From Ferrovum sp. (GTDB lineage Bacteria > Pseudomonadota > Gammaproteobacteria > Burkholderiales > Ferrovaceae), in contig JAAGNR010000066.1 of assembly GCA_010435995.1 (NCBI GenBank), forward strand, positions 1 through 64,000: a DNA stretch of 64,000 nucleotides, read 5' to 3'. The position numbers and the translations under genes were made by a program. The notes under the pieces were generated by a model, which was given only the letters and a program-made list of their open reading frames with translations, was not told where the DNA came from and searched no databases. Shown in pieces: positions 1-8,398 of this stretch (position 1 is the stretch's first letter; every line of letters starts with the position of its first letter).

Positions 1-236
1 CCCCAGCCTCGGCCGCCTCCCCATTGTCCGCGATTAAAACCTCCCCCGCGAGCATAACCTCCCCCACGAGCATAACCGCCTCCGCGCCCACCTCCATGAC
101 CACCACCTCCATGACCACCACCTCCATGACCACCCCCCCCTCCGTGCGCCCAAACGGATTGAGCCACGGGCAAACTCAAGATCAAAGGTGCGCAAACAGC
201 GACTAAGCACCTAGATATTTTTAAGGGGATTATCAT
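1..236 (-). CDS. Gly/His-rich secreted protein, 3' end off the left edge
   Basis: This gene is absent from the ORF track because it runs off the window without a stop. Reading leftward from the ATG at 236 gives 78 open codons. Residues 1-30 form a clear Sec signal peptide (short charged start, hydrophobic core, cleavage after VWA). The mature part starts with HGGGGGHGGGGH-type repeats and continues with Arg/Gly/Tyr-rich units (GGGYAR repeated). A GGAG lies about 8 nt upstream of the ATG. It is the last visible gene of a same-strand cluster with a Spy-like protein, Dps and a TPR/Gly-rich protein. Function is unknown; the regular histidines could bind metal, or the repeat may be structural. The start and signal peptide are well supported; the full length cannot be seen. 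Confidence 0.72.
   Translation of the reverse strand, partial: MIIPLKISRCLVAVCAPLILSLPVAQSVWAHGGGGGHGGGGHGGGGHGGGRGGGYARGGGYARGGGFNRGQWGGGRGW
91..135. repeat. 15-bp tandem repeat inside the Gly/His-rich gene
   Basis: Three consecutive copies of cctccatgaccacca (91-105, 106-120, 121-135, the last with one change) encode the repeated Gly-Gly-Gly-His-Gly units of the minus-strand gene. An adjacent imperfect pair of units around cataacc and ctccc (about 52-80) encodes the YARGGG repeats. Such in-frame tandem units can vary in copy number by replication slippage. Confidence 0.8.
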
Positions 237-282
237 GAGAAGCTCCGCTGAGAATACACGCCAAAACAGGGTGATACTTGTC

Positions 283-903
283 TCAAGGTTTGCTGGAAGA
301 CACGGGAGGGTGCCCCATCATCCCATGATGATGCCCCATCATTCCGTCACCCATCGTGGCACCAATAGCATAGGCTTGTTGCCAATAGAGATCAAAAATG
401 GTTTTTTGATTGGTATCAAGCACATCGTAAAATTTTTGCGTACTGGCCTGAAGTTTTTCCAACAACGCAACATGATCCTGCATTCGCTGGATTTCTACAC
501 GCATATGTTCTAAACCATGATTCATGCGTTCCGGCGTGGTCATACGGGCATGATCTTCCATACCGTGGGCAGCATTATCACGTTTTTCATGTTCAGCACG
601 CCAATGATCGATGCGTTCGGTTTGCGACTGGGTGATGGAAGCCACATCACCTGACCAGGCTTTCCACGCGTCTGCCTGCTCAGGAGTAATATTCAGGCGC
701 TCTTTCATATCGACCAACATGGCCTTACTATGCCTAACCCATTCATTTTCATGGGGATGGGGTTTTGCCATTGGAGCGGGCGCAACCGGGGGAGGAGGCG
801 CTGTAGCACTACCAGTCTCAGCCCATACGGTGGAGGCAGCCTGGCTCAGTACCAAAGCTCCTAACAAAGCAGTAATTTTTTTTCTATATGCAGGGAAAAG
901 CAT
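283..903 (-). CDS. Spy/CpxP-like (LTXXQ motif) periplasmic protein
   Basis: This 206-residue protein has a Sec signal peptide (about residues 1-28, ending VWA) followed by a Pro/Ala-rich linker. The helical body carries two LTXXQ-like motifs: LNITPEQADAW near residue 70 and LDTNQKTIFDLYW near residue 162. That arrangement is the signature of the Spy/CpxP periplasmic chaperone and stress-sensor family. The C-terminal tail (GDGMMGHHHGMMGH) is rich in Met and His and could bind copper or another soft metal; this is inference. The ATG at 903 has AGGAG about 7 nt upstream, and a good sigma-70 promoter lies just before it. The neighbours are Dps and glycine-rich secreted proteins, which suggests an envelope or metal-stress group. 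Family assignment is fairly sure; the substrate is not known. Confidence 0.72.
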   Translation of the reverse strand: MLFPAYRKKITALLGALVLSQAASTVWAETGSATAPPPPVAPAPMAKPHPHENEWVRHSKAMLVDMKERLNITPEQADAWKAWSGDVASITQSQTERIDHWRAEHEKRDNAAHGMEDHARMTTPERMNHGLEHMRVEIQRMQDHVALLEKLQASTQKFYDVLDTNQKTIFDLYWQQAYAIGATMGDGMMGHHHGMMGHPPVSSSKP

Positions 904-926
904 GAATATCTCCTGAAAAGGACCCA

Positions 927-954
927 GTTATAAAACAAACCCATCGGTTGTCAA
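927..954 (-). promoter_or_regulatory. sigma-70 promoter of the Spy-like gene
   Basis: On the minus strand there is TTGACA (949-954), a 16-bp spacer, and TATAAC (927-932), ending 24 bp before the ATG at 903. The -35 hexamer overlaps the 10-bp palindrome gtcaattgac (950-959), a possible operator. Confidence 0.6.
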
Positions 955-1007
955 TTGACCTTGCCGTTCACGTTTTGGTTCCCCTTGGCAGGGTCAAGAA
1001 GACCAAA

Positions 1008-1499
1008 TTATTTCGCCAGCAATGCGCGCAGCATCCATGCGGTTTTCTCATGAATATCCATACGTTGTGTCAGTAAATCCGCTGATGGCTGATCATTTGC
1101 CGCATCCGTCAAACGAAAACCCTCCCGCGCCTTCGCTGCCACTTGTTCGTGTCCTCTCACCAACCGAGCAACCATCTCCTCTGCGCGCGGGGGTTCGTCT
1201 GGAGCATCCGGCAAACTACCGAGTTTTTTGAAGGCGGCATAGGATCCGGGCGCAGGGAAACCCAAGGCGCGGATACGCTCCGCAATGGGATCCACCGCAT
1301 TCCACAATTCCGTGTACTGCGTCATAAACATCGTATGCAATGTATTGAACTGCGGACCGGTAACATTCCAGTGAAAATTATGAGTCGTCAGATACAAGGT
1401 ATAAGTATCTGCCAGAAGATGACTCAAACCCTCACAAATATCCTGCCGATCCTGTTCGGAAATGCCAATCTCCAGCCCTGATATTCGTTTTTTTGCCAT
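1008..1499 (-). CDS. dps: Dps family ferritin-like DNA-binding protein
   Basis: The product is 163 residues. Dps dodecamers oxidise Fe(II) with peroxide, store iron and protect DNA. The Dps ferroxidase signature is clear: HNFHWNVTGPQF near residues 46-57, followed by the helix with LWNAVDPIAERIRALG that supplies the Asp and Glu ligands. A basic N-terminus (MAKKR) could contact DNA. The ORF track begins at a TTG at 1517; the ATG at 1499 is preferred because a purine-rich GGGGGAAGGGA stretch lies directly upstream and the family starts near there. The gene lies between the Spy-like gene and a TPR protein on the same strand. No OxyR or Fur site was recognised upstream. Confidence 0.93.
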   Translation of the reverse strand: MAKKRISGLEIGISEQDRQDICEGLSHLLADTYTLYLTTHNFHWNVTGPQFNTLHTMFMTQYTELWNAVDPIAERIRALGFPAPGSYAAFKKLGSLPDAPDEPPRAEEMVARLVRGHEQVAAKAREGFRLTDAANDQPSADLLTQRMDIHEKTAWMLRALLAK

Positions 1500-1528
1500 G
1501 GTTTCCCTTCCCCCCAATGTTTATCCCC

Positions 1529-2356
1529 TCAGGTCCAATCTGACCCTGAATCCCCCGAACCCCAGCCTCCTCCATCAGAGGAAGAATCCCAACCGCCGCC
1601 ATCGCTAACCCCAAAATCCTTCCCCCCCAGATCTTGGTTACCGCCGCCTTCCGGAAAGGTATTTCCTCCAGAACCGGCAATTCCTTCCGACGATCCATCA
1701 ACCAGGTGATGGGCTAAGGCTTCGCCAGCCACCATCCCGGCACCCAGAGCAGCCCCTGTTGCCAAACTACCCATTAAACCTCCTCCTCCCCCACCCATGG
1801 GGCTCATGGGAGCACCGCCGCCCATGCCATTGTTGTAAAACCCACTGGGACCAGGACGCATGCCACCTGGATTCATCAACCCCGGGTTTTGTAAATTTTG
1901 CCGACGTACCAACCACATCACCAGCAACAATGCCAAACCTCCCACGGTCAGCAAGGTTCCCCATGGCGTATGGCTCCCTTCGCGCCCAACCCCTGCAGCA
2001 TTTGGCTGAATTCCTGCCGCGCCCACACCTGATGAAGAAGGATCCAACTCCCGTTGAAGCAGCTCTACCGACGAGGGGCTAGCAAAGCCCAAATTGGGCT
2101 GCAATTTTTTGGCCAGCGTCAATTCCACCCGCCCACCCGCCAAATCTCCAGAACGAGCCAATACTTCGGCTTCAACAAAATGAGCCTTAGCGCTGTTGGG
2201 GTGAGCACGCAATACTTCCTGCATCATGCTTTTGGCTTCAGAAAGCTGTCCACTGCGAGTTGCTTCATAGACCTGATCCAGTGTGGGTTCAGCCCAGACC
2301 TCCGCTGCTTGTATTAAAAGACCCGCCACCAGAATACCGCGCCATACATTTTTCAT
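1529..2356 (-). CDS. TPR protein with membrane anchor and glycine-rich tail
   Basis: The product is 275 residues. It has an N-terminal signal sequence (cleavage near VWAEP), then TPR-like helices in the first ~100 residues (for example AKSMMQEVLRAHPNSAKAHFVEAEVLARSGD). A transmembrane segment follows (GTLLTVGGLALLLVMWLV, about residues 133-150). A long low-complexity Gly/Met/Pro region contains a second hydrophobic stretch (GSLATGAALGAGMVAGEALAHHLVDG). The C-terminus is GGGW/GSGDS-rich and ends in SDWT. The start at 2356 has an ideal AAGGAGG Shine-Dalgarno 5 nt upstream; the longer ORF start is rejected. Similar architectures occur as uncharacterised membrane proteins in proteobacteria. I do not know the function. 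Confidence 0.7.
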   Translation of the reverse strand: MKNVWRGILVAGLLIQAAEVWAEPTLDQVYEATRSGQLSEAKSMMQEVLRAHPNSAKAHFVEAEVLARSGDLAGGRVELTLAKKLQPNLGFASPSSVELLQRELDPSSSGVGAAGIQPNAAGVGREGSHTPWGTLLTVGGLALLLVMWLVRRQNLQNPGLMNPGGMRPGPSGFYNNGMGGGAPMSPMGGGGGGLMGSLATGAALGAGMVAGEALAHHLVDGSSEGIAGSGGNTFPEGGGNQDLGGKDFGVSDGGGWDSSSDGGGWGSGDSGSDWT

Positions 2357-2422
2357 AAAACCTCCTTTCCCGGCAAAAAATCGAAATCCCCTCCTGCTCC
2401 TTTTATTGAAAAAGGGCATGGG

Positions 2423-4570
2423 TCAATGGTGACTAGATGAGGGCCCATGGCAGCCAGAACAAGTGACCGCCGCAAATTCCTGTGCATTTTTTTTCAGCAT
2501 CTCTTCGATTTCCCTCCGAGGAACCGGTGGGGAAAACAGAAATCCCTGTAAAAAGTCACATCCCAAGGCCGCCAGAGAGTCCCGCTGCAACACGGTTTCC
2601 ACACCTTCTGCTACTACGATCATTTGCGCCGATTTCCCTAGGGCCACAATCATGCGCACGATCTGATTATCCTCACTACTATTAGGAATATTCTGGATGA
2701 AACTGCGGTCTATTTTAATCGCATCCAAGGGCAACTGTTTGAGGTAGGACAGGCTCGAATATCCCGTACCAAAATCATCCAGCGCCAAATGAATGCCTAA
2801 TTTGCGCAAACGTTGCAGTACCTTGGCAGAGCGTGTAGGGTTGCGCAACACCATACTTTCCGTCAATTCAAATTCAATCAGTTTTGCCGCTGTACCCGTC
2901 TCTAATAGTATCTGCTCCACCGTATCGACAAACGCATCTGATTCGACTTGAAGAATCGAGAGATTAACGGCAACTCGATGGGGAGTAATCCCCATTCTTT
3001 CCCACACCACGACTTGCTCACAGACAGCGCGAATAACCCACTCACCAAGGGGGATGATTAATGCGGTTTCTTCTGCCACAGGAATAAAATAATCCGGCAA
3101 TACTGTTCCATAGCGGGGATGCTGCCAGCGAATCAAGGCTTCCAGACCACAGAGCCGGTTACTCGTCAGACATACCTTGGGTTGATAATACATTTCGAAC
3201 TCCTGATTCTGAATCCCGCGCCGCAGATCGCGCTCGACTTCGACACGCGCCATAGCTTGACGATTCATATCCACATCAAAGAAACGAAACCCCGACTTCC
3301 CTCCGGCTTTGGCGGCATACATAGCAGTATCCGCATGCTTCAGCAAAATTTCCGCTTCCTGACCATCCTCTGGATAAAGACTGATGCCGATAGAACTTGT
3401 GGTATGGAAATCGTACCCACCAAGGAATATCGGTTGCTCTATGGCTTGAATCAGTTTTTCCGCAATGGCCCCCAGCTCCTGGTGCCCCGAAGGTTGTTGC
3501 AACAACACCACAAACTCATCCCCACCGAGACGCGCCACGGTGTCTGACGAACGCACACTGGCCTGTAACCGCTGGGAAACGGAAATCAATAGCTGATCCC
3601 CTGTAGCATGACCGAGGGAGTCGTTAACCCATTTAAAATTATCCAGATCCAGAAACAACAATGCCAGTTTATGCTGATTCCGCTCTGCCAGACGAATCGC
3701 CCGCGCCAAGCGATCATGAAGGAGGTGCCGATTTGGTAACCCAGTCAATCGGTCATGATTGGCTTGATATATGAATCGGGCTTCGCTCTCCTTCTGCTCT
3801 GTAATATCCTTAAAGACCGCAATGTAGTTCACGATCTTCCGGCCTTCATCCCGCACCACACTCAAACTCAGCCACCGTGGATAGAGCGCTCCATCCTTCC
3901 GTTTGTCGAGCAACTCTCCTGCCCAGTAGTCCTTCTCCTCAACCATTTGCCAAACTTTTTCAAGAGGAGTTTCGTTGGGAATATGCACAGTTGACGCCAA
4001 CAATTCGGACCCCAGTACTTCTTGCTCGGTATACCCGGTAATTCTGGTGAATGCCTGATTTGCCGTTAACAAGCGTCGGTCTCTGGCAGCGATGACCATT
4101 GCATCGAGACTGCTATCAAACACTTGTGCCCAAAGGTTCTGCTTTGCCTGTTCGCGCATCCGCATGTTTTCCTGCCGTTCCATTTTGTCCGCCATCTCTT
4201 CTAGGGCATCGGCTACCACGGCGATTTCGTCCCGATGTTGGCCCCGCGCCCGAACCAAGGCACGGACAAAACCCAGGGTCACTCGATGTTGCTCACTAAA
4301 ATGTTCCACTGCTTCCTGTAATGCCCTGACGCGCCTGGCACTTTGCAACATCCAGCGACCGAGAATCACCATCAGAATGACGCCCACTACCAGGGGGGTT
4401 ATCACCAAAAATCCGATCCATTCCAAAGCATCGGATATGGGCCAGGAATGCCCATCCACATTATAAATTTCGTAGGAAATCAGCGCCAACAGGATGGCCA
4501 AGGCAACCGCTCCGATTACCAAACGGGAAATAGCCTGACGAGCGATGGAATGGAAATTTTTTTCCGGCAC
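2423..4570 (-). CDS. Membrane PAS-GGDEF-EAL cyclic-di-GMP protein
   Basis: This protein is predicted to make and/or degrade cyclic-di-GMP at the inner membrane. Two N-terminal transmembrane segments (LVIGAVALAILLALISYEIY and a second around FLVITPLVVGVILMVILG) precede a coiled linker and a PAS domain (FDSSLDAMVIAARDRRLLTA...). The GGDEF domain has an intact active site (RLGGDEFVVLL), and the EAL domain has EALIRWQHP, DDFGTGYSSL and KIDRSFI. Both active sites therefore look catalytically competent. The start is ambiguous. GTG at 4570 has GGAG 6 nt upstream and avoids overlap with the upstream TSUP gene; ATG codons at 4648 or 4672 would overlap that gene by 31 or 55 nt. Translation coupled to the TSUP gene is possible. 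Confidence 0.9.
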   Translation of the reverse strand: MPEKNFHSIARQAISRLVIGAVALAILLALISYEIYNVDGHSWPISDALEWIGFLVITPLVVGVILMVILGRWMLQSARRVRALQEAVEHFSEQHRVTLGFVRALVRARGQHRDEIAVVADALEEMADKMERQENMRMREQAKQNLWAQVFDSSLDAMVIAARDRRLLTANQAFTRITGYTEQEVLGSELLASTVHIPNETPLEKVWQMVEEKDYWAGELLDKRKDGALYPRWLSLSVVRDEGRKIVNYIAVFKDITEQKESEARFIYQANHDRLTGLPNRHLLHDRLARAIRLAERNQHKLALLFLDLDNFKWVNDSLGHATGDQLLISVSQRLQASVRSSDTVARLGGDEFVVLLQQPSGHQELGAIAEKLIQAIEQPIFLGGYDFHTTSSIGISLYPEDGQEAEILLKHADTAMYAAKAGGKSGFRFFDVDMNRQAMARVEVERDLRRGIQNQEFEMYYQPKVCLTSNRLCGLEALIRWQHPRYGTVLPDYFIPVAEETALIIPLGEWVIRAVCEQVVVWERMGITPHRVAVNLSILQVESDAFVDTVEQILLETGTAAKLIEFELTESMVLRNPTRSAKVLQRLRKLGIHLALDDFGTGYSSLSYLKQLPLDAIKIDRSFIQNIPNSSEDNQIVRMIVALGKSAQMIVVAEGVETVLQRDSLAALGCDFLQGFLFSPPVPRREIEEMLKKNAQEFAAVTCSGCHGPSSSHH

Positions 4571-4617
4571 TACCTTCTCCGAAAACCAGTTATTCAGTTC
4601 TGTTTTAAAAACACACG

Positions 4618-5424
4618 TCAGCCATGTAAATAAATCACCTTGAACCATAAACTCGTGGCAACTCCGAAGCATAACAAGGAAAACAATCTGCGCATATAAA
4701 TTTCACTGATGTGATGTGCCTGACTTCTCCCCACATAGATACCCATCAAGACCCCCCCCAGGAAAGGCCAGGTCAATGACCAGTCAACATCCCCCACTAC
4801 CGCCCACTGAAGGACCCCCCCCAGGGAAACAATGGTCAACACCATCAATGAGGTCGCAGTAACACTATGCATGGACAAAGGGGTATGGCGCCGCAATGCT
4901 GGAACCAGCACAAATCCTCCTCCCACGCCAAGCAATCCCGAAAGAAATCCCGTAGTCGCTCCCATACGCACCATGGCCTGAAAACAGGACGCATTCCAGA
5001 CAAACCGCCCGGTAATCGGATCAAGGGAACAGGGAGAGTCCCGATCCTGTCCCTGGTTCGGAGGCTTCCAGTAACGCCAACCTTGGTAAATCAGCACCAG
5101 AGCGAATGCTAGAAGCATCGGCGCATTGGGAATTATTCGCGCCAATCCGATCCCCAGGGGCGAAGTCATTAAACCCAGCAGGGACAGCAACAACGCCGCA
5201 CGGTACCTTACGATGCCCTGCCGCAAACCCATCCACGCCCCCAACCCTGCACCCACACTTACCGCCAACAAAGATACGGGCGAAGCTTCGTTAACCGATT
5301 GGTGCATAATAAGAATCAACAGAGGGGACGCAATCATCCCCCCACCTGCTCCTGTCAACCCCAATAACAAACCTGTCAAACCACCCAAAAAAAAGGGAAG
5401 AACCACGACCAAGCCCCTAAGCAT
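4618..5424 (-). CDS. TSUP (TauE/SafE) family anion exporter
   Basis: This is a 268-residue, highly hydrophobic protein with about eight predicted membrane segments in two halves. Each half opens with the family's Gly-rich motif: GLTGLLLGLTGAGGGMIASPLL near residues 14-35 and GFLSGLLGVGGGFVLVPAL near residues 158-176. TSUP permeases move sulfite, sulfoacetate or related organosulfur anions across the inner membrane. The substrate cannot be read from sequence, although SulP further along the window hints at sulfur-anion traffic. ATG 5424 lacks an obvious Shine-Dalgarno; GTG at 5406 with AGGGG upstream is an alternative. The 3' end runs into the start region of the GGDEF-EAL gene. Confidence 0.85.
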   Translation of the reverse strand: MLRGLVVVLPFFLGGLTGLLLGLTGAGGGMIASPLLILIMHQSVNEASPVSLLAVSVGAGLGAWMGLRQGIVRYRAALLLSLLGLMTSPLGIGLARIIPNAPMLLAFALVLIYQGWRYWKPPNQGQDRDSPCSLDPITGRFVWNASCFQAMVRMGATTGFLSGLLGVGGGFVLVPALRRHTPLSMHSVTATSLMVLTIVSLGGVLQWAVVGDVDWSLTWPFLGGVLMGIYVGRSQAHHISEIYMRRLFSLLCFGVATSLWFKVIYLHG

Positions 5425-5469
5425 AGAGAGTAATAACCATTCTAATGGAGAATGCCGTCCCTGCCGTGA

Positions 5470-5859
5470 TCAAAAGCCGGTTACGCGCATATATTCCGCC
5501 AAGGTGGCCCAGAAAAGCATCGCACAAGCAGGAATCACTCCTGGAAGGAGTGGTCCGGGCCAGAATATCGCCAGAGCACCGCAGAAGGTCAAGATTTTTA
5601 CCCCGCGCTTCAACAGAACCATACGCTGCCAGCGATACCATTCGTCCGCTACTGATTCGCCTTTTTTCTGCCAGAATCGCCTCATCCCTAGGGGGAAAAA
5701 CACCATAAACCATGCGCCCCAAGACAACAGACGAAACAAGGATCGCCCCATAAGTGGGGAATCCGTCATAGAAAGCACCTTGGATGCCGAATATAAGACG
5801 AATTCACCGCCCCAAAGCGCTTGATCTTGCATCATCTCCAAACCCCATGGAAGCCACAT
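5470..5859 (-). CDS. Small membrane protein downstream of traD-like gene
   Basis: The product is 129 residues with two to three likely membrane helices (LFRLLSWGAWFMVFFPLGM near 41-59; VKILTFCGALAIFWPGPLLPGVIPACAMLFWATL near 87-120). The segments are separated by a basic, Trp-rich loop. It begins 11 bp after the stop of the TraD-like gene with GGGAA about 6 nt before its ATG, so it is very probably the last gene of that operon. In SXT-type ICEs a small membrane protein gene also follows traD, but I see no diagnostic residues and do not assign homology. Function unknown. Confidence 0.6.
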   Translation of the reverse strand: MWLPWGLEMMQDQALWGGEFVLYSASKVLSMTDSPLMGRSLFRLLSWGAWFMVFFPLGMRRFWQKKGESVADEWYRWQRMVLLKRGVKILTFCGALAIFWPGPLLPGVIPACAMLFWATLAEYMRVTGF

Positions 5860-5870
5860 CTCATTTCCCT

Positions 5871-7496
5871 TTAAAAATCGCTATGTCGCACCCACGGTAG
5901 TCGCCCAACCACCAAACCACGCCCAGCAAAATATCCCACAAAGTGACGGTCTTGCATTTGACTCAAGAGGGCCTCAGGGATCAACGTCACTTCCTGTAAG
6001 GGACGCGCAATGGACGCCCCATGACCGTGGCGATTGAGCCACCCCACCCCCTGCTGCGCCTGTACCGAGGCCCCTGACTGGCGCACGCGAAGCAATACCT
6101 TACCCGCCCGTTCTACCAAAATTGTTCGGGAATCCGGGTCCAATGTACGCAATACCAACAGGTGGGCCGCATTACCCACCATCATTCGCGCTTCTGCTGG
6201 GCCTCGAAGTGCCACTTCCAGATCAGCCAACGTCTGCAAAGCCAGGGTTACCTGCAGACCACATTCACGCCCTTTATTCAGCAACTGCACGAAGGCTCCT
6301 CCAGAAACTTCAGCCGCTTCATCCACAAACACTTGAATCTTAGCCCCCTTTCCCAGCCCCTGACGATAACGGTCGCCCATCCAGGCCGCCAGATCTGCCA
6401 GCAATAACGCCCCTAACGCTTGGGCCACACGCACATCGGACAAAGCCCCCAAGCCCACATATAAAATCCCTCTCTGGGCCACGAGTTCTTCCACTGTCAA
6501 AAATGGCTTGGTCACCTCTTGGGGGCGTGTCAATAATTCCCCTAAAACACCCGTCGCCAAAATGTCCAGTAGCGGCATCAATGCCAAAATCATTTTGGAA
6601 TAATGCACTGACTCATGATTGGCCAAATCACGGATCCCTGCCAGCACTTGTGGTTCGACCTGAGGATGACGCAGCAACATACCGAACAGCGCTTTCCCCT
6701 GATCCAGAATATGCGCACGCAACTGCGGAAAATTGAGGGAATCGCCTAACCATAATTGGGCATTGATCACGCGATAGAGCGTCATCCAAGCAAATTGGGA
6801 AAACACGGTTCCCTGCTCCGCCGGGGGGAGCAACAGGGAAATGCGACTGGCCAACTCTGATGCGTGCCGACCATGGGCCAGCAAATCAAATGAACAACTT
6901 TCCTGTGGCTGGGCAACCACCAACTGATAGTAGGGTCGGCGGGTCAACTCGGACACCTCACGCAACGCCCTAGGCAAGGTGGTTCCCCCTTTGGGATCCA
7001 AAACCAGGACGATGTCGCCACGCGCAATGGCCTGCACTGCAAACAGCAAAAACGCCTGAGTTTTTCCCGATCCTGGTGCCCCCAATATCAACATGTTTCC
7101 GCGCGGTTCAAGGGGGATCTCCAAACGATGATGAAGCCACTGAGTATCCCGCATTCCCTGCATTGGATCCTGTGCCCCTCGCTCCATGAAGCGCTGCAGC
7201 AAATCCTTATTCCAATCGCCTCCCCATCCAAGCCACAGTTTCCCCCCATGGGGATGCATCCTTGACAGCAGTTGCCGGATGGTCAGTGAAGAAGAACCCG
7301 CGCGCCGCCACAGAAAATCTTTGCGCGTCAAAAATTCCAGCGCCATCAAAAAATTTAGACCATACCCCCATAATTCCCGAGTAAAGGAGCCATCCAAACC
7401 CAGCCATCGAGACAGCACCAACATCGCGATGGCCATGAAACTCCAATGCGCCACCCAAGTCAGGGTTGAGCGAGGGGCACTATTCCAGTTCACCAT
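5871..7496 (-). CDS. TraD-type (SXT/PFGI-like) conjugative coupling ATPase
   Basis: Two N-terminal membrane helices lead into a VirD4/TraD motor domain. Walker A is GAPGSGKT (about residues 139-146), followed by LVLDPKGG. Walker B is VFVDEAAE (about 389-396), followed by FVQLLNKGRECGLQVTLALQT, then DLEVALRG and VGNAAHLLVLR. That order matches the SXT/ICE TraD family, which has DE-x-NE, LINKGGGAGVQVTAYTQT and GN-x-NNLIMLR at equivalent places. The family couples relaxase-DNA complexes to a type IV secretion channel. All ATPase motifs look intact. The ORF track start (7724) would overlap the upstream gene by 235 nt; ATG 7496 overlaps its stop by only 7 nt and leaves a normal N-terminus (541 residues). 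No other transfer-channel gene is visible in the window. Confidence 0.82.
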   Translation of the reverse strand: MVNWNSAPRSTLTWVAHWSFMAIAMLVLSRWLGLDGSFTRELWGYGLNFLMALEFLTRKDFLWRRAGSSSLTIRQLLSRMHPHGGKLWLGWGGDWNKDLLQRFMERGAQDPMQGMRDTQWLHHRLEIPLEPRGNMLILGAPGSGKTQAFLLFAVQAIARGDIVLVLDPKGGTTLPRALREVSELTRRPYYQLVVAQPQESCSFDLLAHGRHASELASRISLLLPPAEQGTVFSQFAWMTLYRVINAQLWLGDSLNFPQLRAHILDQGKALFGMLLRHPQVEPQVLAGIRDLANHESVHYSKMILALMPLLDILATGVLGELLTRPQEVTKPFLTVEELVAQRGILYVGLGALSDVRVAQALGALLLADLAAWMGDRYRQGLGKGAKIQVFVDEAAEVSGGAFVQLLNKGRECGLQVTLALQTLADLEVALRGPAEARMMVGNAAHLLVLRTLDPDSRTILVERAGKVLLRVRQSGASVQAQQGVGWLNRHGHGASIARPLQEVTLIPEALLSQMQDRHFVGYFAGRGLVVGRLPWVRHSDF

Positions 7497-8398
7497 GATA
7501 AGCGCTTGTCCAACCATTGCTGCAAGCCGCAGCCAACTCTTACCCCAGCCACCGAGCGGTGAAATACCGGATGATGAATTCTCTCGATATCTCCGCTCAC
7601 CACGAGTTCCGCCATGCGCAAATTCTGCAGTCCTTGCTCCGGCGATAATGCCGGATAATGAGGCCACAATCGACACATTTCCCGGCAGATGTCTGCCACC
7701 GCCAAGGGATAAAGAAACATCCACCCCAGATCATCACGCCATAACTGCCCCGGTTTTTCGCCTACCCGCCAAACTCTGCGCTCCAGCAATGAATGTAGTG
7801 CCCGAAGGGTGGGTTCATGATGCGGCATTACAGCAACTTCGTTAGGCTTGTGCACAGTCAAATTTGGTACCGCACCCGATACGCCTAAAGATTCCAGATG
7901 GTGCCAAGCCTCCCCCGCCAAAATGCGTCCTGCAAGACAGGCTGGGGTTAACCAATACCCAGGGGGCCGAGGTTGCGGTTCGAGCATAACTCGTGTCGCA
8001 TGCATGCCCTCACTCCATCGAGTCAAACCAGAGCCAAACCCTCCCCAATAAACCGCATCATCGGGGGCAGAAACTTTCCAGAACAGAATCCCTGTATGTA
8101 GGGTTTCCACTAAGATAGCCAAGATCCTGGACAACTTGAGGGACCCGTCAACTTCATCCCGTACCCCTGACTGAGCCTTTTCTACGGCCTGATACAAGAG
8201 CCATGAACTGACATCCGATGAAATCGTCCTCTCTTCGATGGGAGCGGGCAAATTCATCACCCAACGGGTCATGCGCTGCAATGACGCATGGAGAACGCTC
8301 TCCAGATTCTGCGCGGGAAGATGACGCGCCAGTCGCACGAATGCGGGGCGCAAACAGGCCCCACATTCGTGCTCCGTGAGCAAAGTCCACGGCGTCAT
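7490..8398 (-). CDS. Probable degenerate MobH/TraI_2 relaxase-like protein
   Basis: The product is 302 residues. I compare it from memory with the TraI_2 (MobH relaxase) domain. The helix leading to LPAxxxxHHH..GGL..H..E corresponds here to RWVMNLPAPIEERTISSDVSSWLLYQAVEKAQ (about residues 45-76), and the HD-type LAALLHDxGK corresponds to ILAILVETLHTGILFWKV (about 92-109). The following W..xxGSLTxW corresponds to YWGGFGSGLTRW. The helices and the LP, W and G..LT.W landmarks are kept, but the histidine cluster and the His-Asp pair are gone, so nickase or metal-dependent activity is not expected. The start at 8398 forms an ATGA overlap with the flhC-like stop. The position before traD matches traI in SXT-like elements. 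Homology is inferred by eye; it could be an unrelated protein. Confidence 0.5.
   Translation of the reverse strand: MTPWTLLTEHECGACLRPAFVRLARHLPAQNLESVLHASLQRMTRWVMNLPAPIEERTISSDVSSWLLYQAVEKAQSGVRDEVDGSLKLSRILAILVETLHTGILFWKVSAPDDAVYWGGFGSGLTRWSEGMHATRVMLEPQPRPPGYWLTPACLAGRILAGEAWHHLESLGVSGAVPNLTVHKPNEVAVMPHHEPTLRALHSLLERRVWRVGEKPGQLWRDDLGWMFLYPLAVADICREMCRLWPHYPALSPEQGLQNLRMAELVVSGDIERIHHPVFHRSVAGVRVGCGLQQWLDKRLSW

Noticed and set aside
91-135. Tandem repeats as a CRISPR-like array
   Set aside because: Units are contiguous, 15 bp, without spacers, and encode protein repeats in frame.
283-916. Plus-strand ORFs 235..513 and 611..916
   Set aside because: Antisense to the Spy-like gene; no ribosome sites and no recognisable product.
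5126-5824. 232-aa plus-strand ORF opposite TSUP and the small membrane gene
   Set aside because: Low-complexity Pro/Lys-rich product, no start signal, antisense to well-supported membrane proteins.
7186-7845. 219-aa plus-strand ORF opposite the traD-like gene
   Set aside because: Codon composition and product look like an antisense shadow; the minus-strand gene has intact ATPase motifs.
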